This document shows, piece after piece, positions 38,876 to 40,818 of a stretch of 40,818 nucleotides of DNA. Below the pieces are notes generated by a model, which searched no databases, was not told where the DNA came from, and was given only the letters and a program-made list of their open reading frames with translations. The position numbers were made by a program, and so were the translations under genes. How positions within the stretch are numbered: position 1 is the stretch's first letter; each line of letters begins with the position of its first letter. This stretch comes from Hyphomicrobiales bacterium (GTDB lineage Bacteria; Pseudomonadota; Alphaproteobacteria; Rhizobiales; Beijerinckiaceae): contig JAIXUP010000074.1 of NCBI GenBank assembly GCA_027483505.1, forward strand, positions 1 to 40,818, written 5' to 3'.

Positions 38876-40818
38876 TCAGCGCCTCCTGCCTGCGCGCGCG
38901 CCGGAGAACTGACCCTTGCCGGGCGAGCCACCGCGCCCCTTGGACATGAACCCGCGCGGCCCTGAACGCAAGGGCCTGGCCTTGCGGCCATCGGACACAA
39001 TCTCGAACCGCAGCGCGCCCGCCACGGGCGCGACCTCGACCAGCTTGACCGAGACCGTGTCGCCGAGGCGGAAGCTTTCGCCGCTCCGCGAGCCGGTCAG
39101 CGAATGGGTCGCCTCGTCAAATGCGTAGTAGTCGGCGCCGATCGTGGCCGCGGGCACGAAACCGTCAGCGCCGGTTTCGTTCAGCTTCACGAATAGGCCC
39201 GACTTCGTGACCCCGGCGATGCGGCCCTCGAAGCTGGCGCCGATCTGGTCCGCGAGGAAATAGGCCACCAACCGGTCGATGGTCTCCCGCTCGGCGGCCA
39301 TGGCGCGGCGCTCGGATGCGGAGATCGACTCGCCGATCCTGACCAGTTCCTTGCGCGAGGTGTCCGCCGGCAGGCCGTCATCGCCCAGCCTCAGATGCGT
39401 GAGCAGAGCCCGGTGGACGATCAGGTCGGCGTAGCGCCGGATGGGCGAGGTGTAGTGCGCATACTTGCGCAGGTTGAGGCCGAAATGGCCGAGATTCTCC
39501 GGCGAATACAGCGCCTGCGCCTGGCTGCGCAGCACCACCTCGTTGATGAAGGTTTCGTGCTCCGTGCCTTTGACGGTTCCGAGGATGCGATTGAACAGGG
39601 CTGGCTGCAATGCCCCGGCCTTGGGCAGCTTCTGGCCGATCGACGCCAGCACCTCGCCGAGCCCGCGCATCTTCTCGATGCTGGGCTCGTCGTGGACGCG
39701 GTACATCAGGCCCGAGAGCGCACGCTCCAGGCTTTCCGCCGCGCAGACATTGGCGAGGACCATGCATTCCTCGATGAGCCGGTGCGCATCGAGGCGCTCC
39801 GGGATCATCACCCGCAGGACGCGGCCCTCCGCGTCCAGCACCAGCTTGCGCTCAGGCAGGTCAAGCTCGAGCGGCTGCCTGTCGTCGCGTGCGGTCCTGA
39901 GCGCCGCGTAAGCGGCCCAGAGCGGCTTGAGGACGGGCTCAAGCAGGGGGCGTGTCACGTCGTCGGGCCGGCCGTCGATGGCGGCCTGCGCCTGCTCGTA
40001 GGCCAGCTTGGCCATCGAACGCATCAGCACGCGGTGGAAGCTGTGGCGCAGCTTGCGGCCATCGGCCGCCAGTGTGATCCGCACCGCGAGGGCAGGGCGA
40101 TCCTCATGGGCGCGCAGCGAGCACAGGTCGTTGGAGATGCGCTCGGGCAGCATCGGCACCACGCGGTCGGGGAAGTAGACCGAGTTGCCGCGCTCGAGTG
40201 CCTCGCGGTCGAGCGCTGAACCGGGCTTCACATAGGCTGCGACGTCCGCGATGGCGACGGTCAGCACATGGCCGCCGGGATTGCCCGCATCATCGTCTGG
40301 CGCGGCATGCACCGCATCATCATGGTCCTTCGCGTCAGCCGGGTCGATGGTGACCAGCGGCAAGGCGCGCCAGTCCTCGCGGCCTCTGGCGGTAGCCGGT
40401 TTGACGCTCTCCGCTTCGACGATGGCAGCTTGGCTGAACTCCTGCGGAATGCCATGGGCGTGGATCGCGATCAGGCTGACCGCGCGCTCCGACTTGACCG
40501 ATCCGAGCCGCTCCTTGATGCGGCCGCGCTGAACCCCAAGCCCGCCGCGCGCCCCGACCTTGCCCAAAGTGACGGATACCAGATCGCCGTCCGTCGCGTC
40601 GCCCTCATCGCCGCGCTGGATCAGAATCTCTTTGCCACGCGCCTTCTTCTCCACGGATTCGACCCGGCCGCCGCCATCGGGATAGGCGCGGAAGACACCG
40701 ATCACGCTCGGGCGTTCGCGCGCGATGATCTTCAGCGCCCGTGCCTCCCAGTCATTGTCACCGCGCGCATGCATCTTGGCGAGCACCCGCTCGCCGACCC
40801 CGGGAATCGGGGTTCCGG
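38876..40818 (-). CDS. rnr: Ribonuclease R (5' truncated)
   Basis: Processive 3'-to-5' exoribonuclease that degrades structured RNA. The gene runs off the window's right edge; 646 residues are visible and the reading frame is open to the last base (preceding residues read GTPIPGVGERV). The RNB catalytic domain has DPADAKDHDD (about 40345-40316), which holds the Mg-binding aspartates, and VADVAAYVKPGSALDREALERGNSVYFPDRVVPMLPE. A C-terminal S1 domain (FEGRIAGVTKSGLFVKL...) and a basic tail (GSPGKGQFSGARAGRRR) follow. The N-terminal cold-shock/HTH part is cut. It heads the rnr–DUF983–Nudix–MFS unit. Confidence 0.94.
   Translation of the reverse strand, partial: GTPIPGVGERVLAKMHARGDNDWEARALKIIARERPSVIGVFRAYPDGGGRVESVEKKARGKEILIQRGDEGDATDGDLVSVTLGKVGARGGLGVQRGRIKERLGSVKSERAVSLIAIHAHGIPQEFSQAAIVEAESVKPATARGREDWRALPLVTIDPADAKDHDDAVHAAPDDDAGNPGGHVLTVAIADVAAYVKPGSALDREALERGNSVYFPDRVVPMLPERISNDLCSLRAHEDRPALAVRITLAADGRKLRHSFHRVLMRSMAKLAYEQAQAAIDGRPDDVTRPLLEPVLKPLWAAYAALRTARDDRQPLELDLPERKLVLDAEGRVLRVMIPERLDAHRLIEECMVLANVCAAESLERALSGLMYRVHDEPSIEKMRGLGEVLASIGQKLPKAGALQPALFNRILGTVKGTEHETFINEVVLRSQAQALYSPENLGHFGLNLRKYAHYTSPIRRYADLIVHRALLTHLRLGDDGLPADTSRKELVRIGESISASERRAMAAERETIDRLVAYFLADQIGASFEGRIAGVTKSGLFVKLNETGADGFVPAATIGADYYAFDEATHSLTGSRSGESFRLGDTVSVKLVEVAPVAGALRFEIVSDGRKARPLRSGPRGFMSKGRGGSPGKGQFSGARAGRRR

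Overview
The window is a GC-rich, gene-dense piece of chromosome, most likely from an alphaproteobacterium of the Hyphomicrobiales (Rhizobiales) type. The reasons are the rnr–DUF983–Nudix–MFS block beside a DUF1489 gene, the abundance of ABC uptake systems, and intergenic hairpin repeats of the CATCCTGAG and GTCATTCC kinds. Genus is not claimed. There is no tRNA, rRNA, CRISPR array, insertion sequence or phage gene, and no stretch over 300 bases without a gene.

Layout. (1) 1-5823 (+): a peptide/nickel-type ABC importer (solute-binding protein truncated by the window edge, two permeases, two ATPases), then a GntR/FCD regulator, all nearly touching. (2) 5969-14584 (+): a sigma-54 promoter candidate, then an apparent operon. 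It holds an allophanate hydrolase split into two genes (amidase and C-terminal domain), a nitrate/taurine-type ABC importer, a NodB-fold PuuE-like amidohydrolase, a kynurenine-formamidase-like hydrolase, a dihydropyrimidinase/hydantoinase and a LysR regulator. It reads as a nitrogen-scavenging pathway for a cyclic ureide, imide or related compound. (3) 14583-22280 (+): LysR-type palindromes, then a branched-chain-type ABC importer (livJ/H/M/G/F-like), a Gfo/Idh/MocA dehydrogenase and a 3-dehydroshikimate dehydratase fused to an HPPD-like domain. The ending suggests uptake and breakdown of quinate/shikimate-like compounds.

(4) 22292-24409 (-): a DEAD-box RNA helicase with a DbpA-type RNA-binding domain. 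(5) 24579-28291: a minus-strand catabolic operon (RidA, cupin, alpha/beta hydrolase, SDR) with a second sigma-54-like site upstream, divergent from a second PuuE-like amidohydrolase. (6) 28421-32472: SapC-family protein and type I IPP isomerase (+), an M20 N-carbamoyl amidohydrolase and a Tat-exported metallo-beta-lactamase-fold protein (-), and a tiny protein with heptad-spaced histidines (+). (7) 32580-36446: an orphan biotin-dependent carboxylase alpha subunit with a probable leaderless start, a small secreted Cys protein whose start codon lies in an intergenic repeat, an SDR (-) and DUF1489. (8) 36512-40818 (-): the housekeeping block RNase R, DUF983, Nudix, MFS, with overlapping GTGA start/stop junctions.

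Taken together, three importers feed several amidohydrolases that release nitrogen from C-N bonds (split allophanate hydrolase, hydantoinase, two PuuE-like enzymes, N-carbamoyl amidohydrolase). No enzyme known to make allophanate is present, so its source is the main open question of the window.
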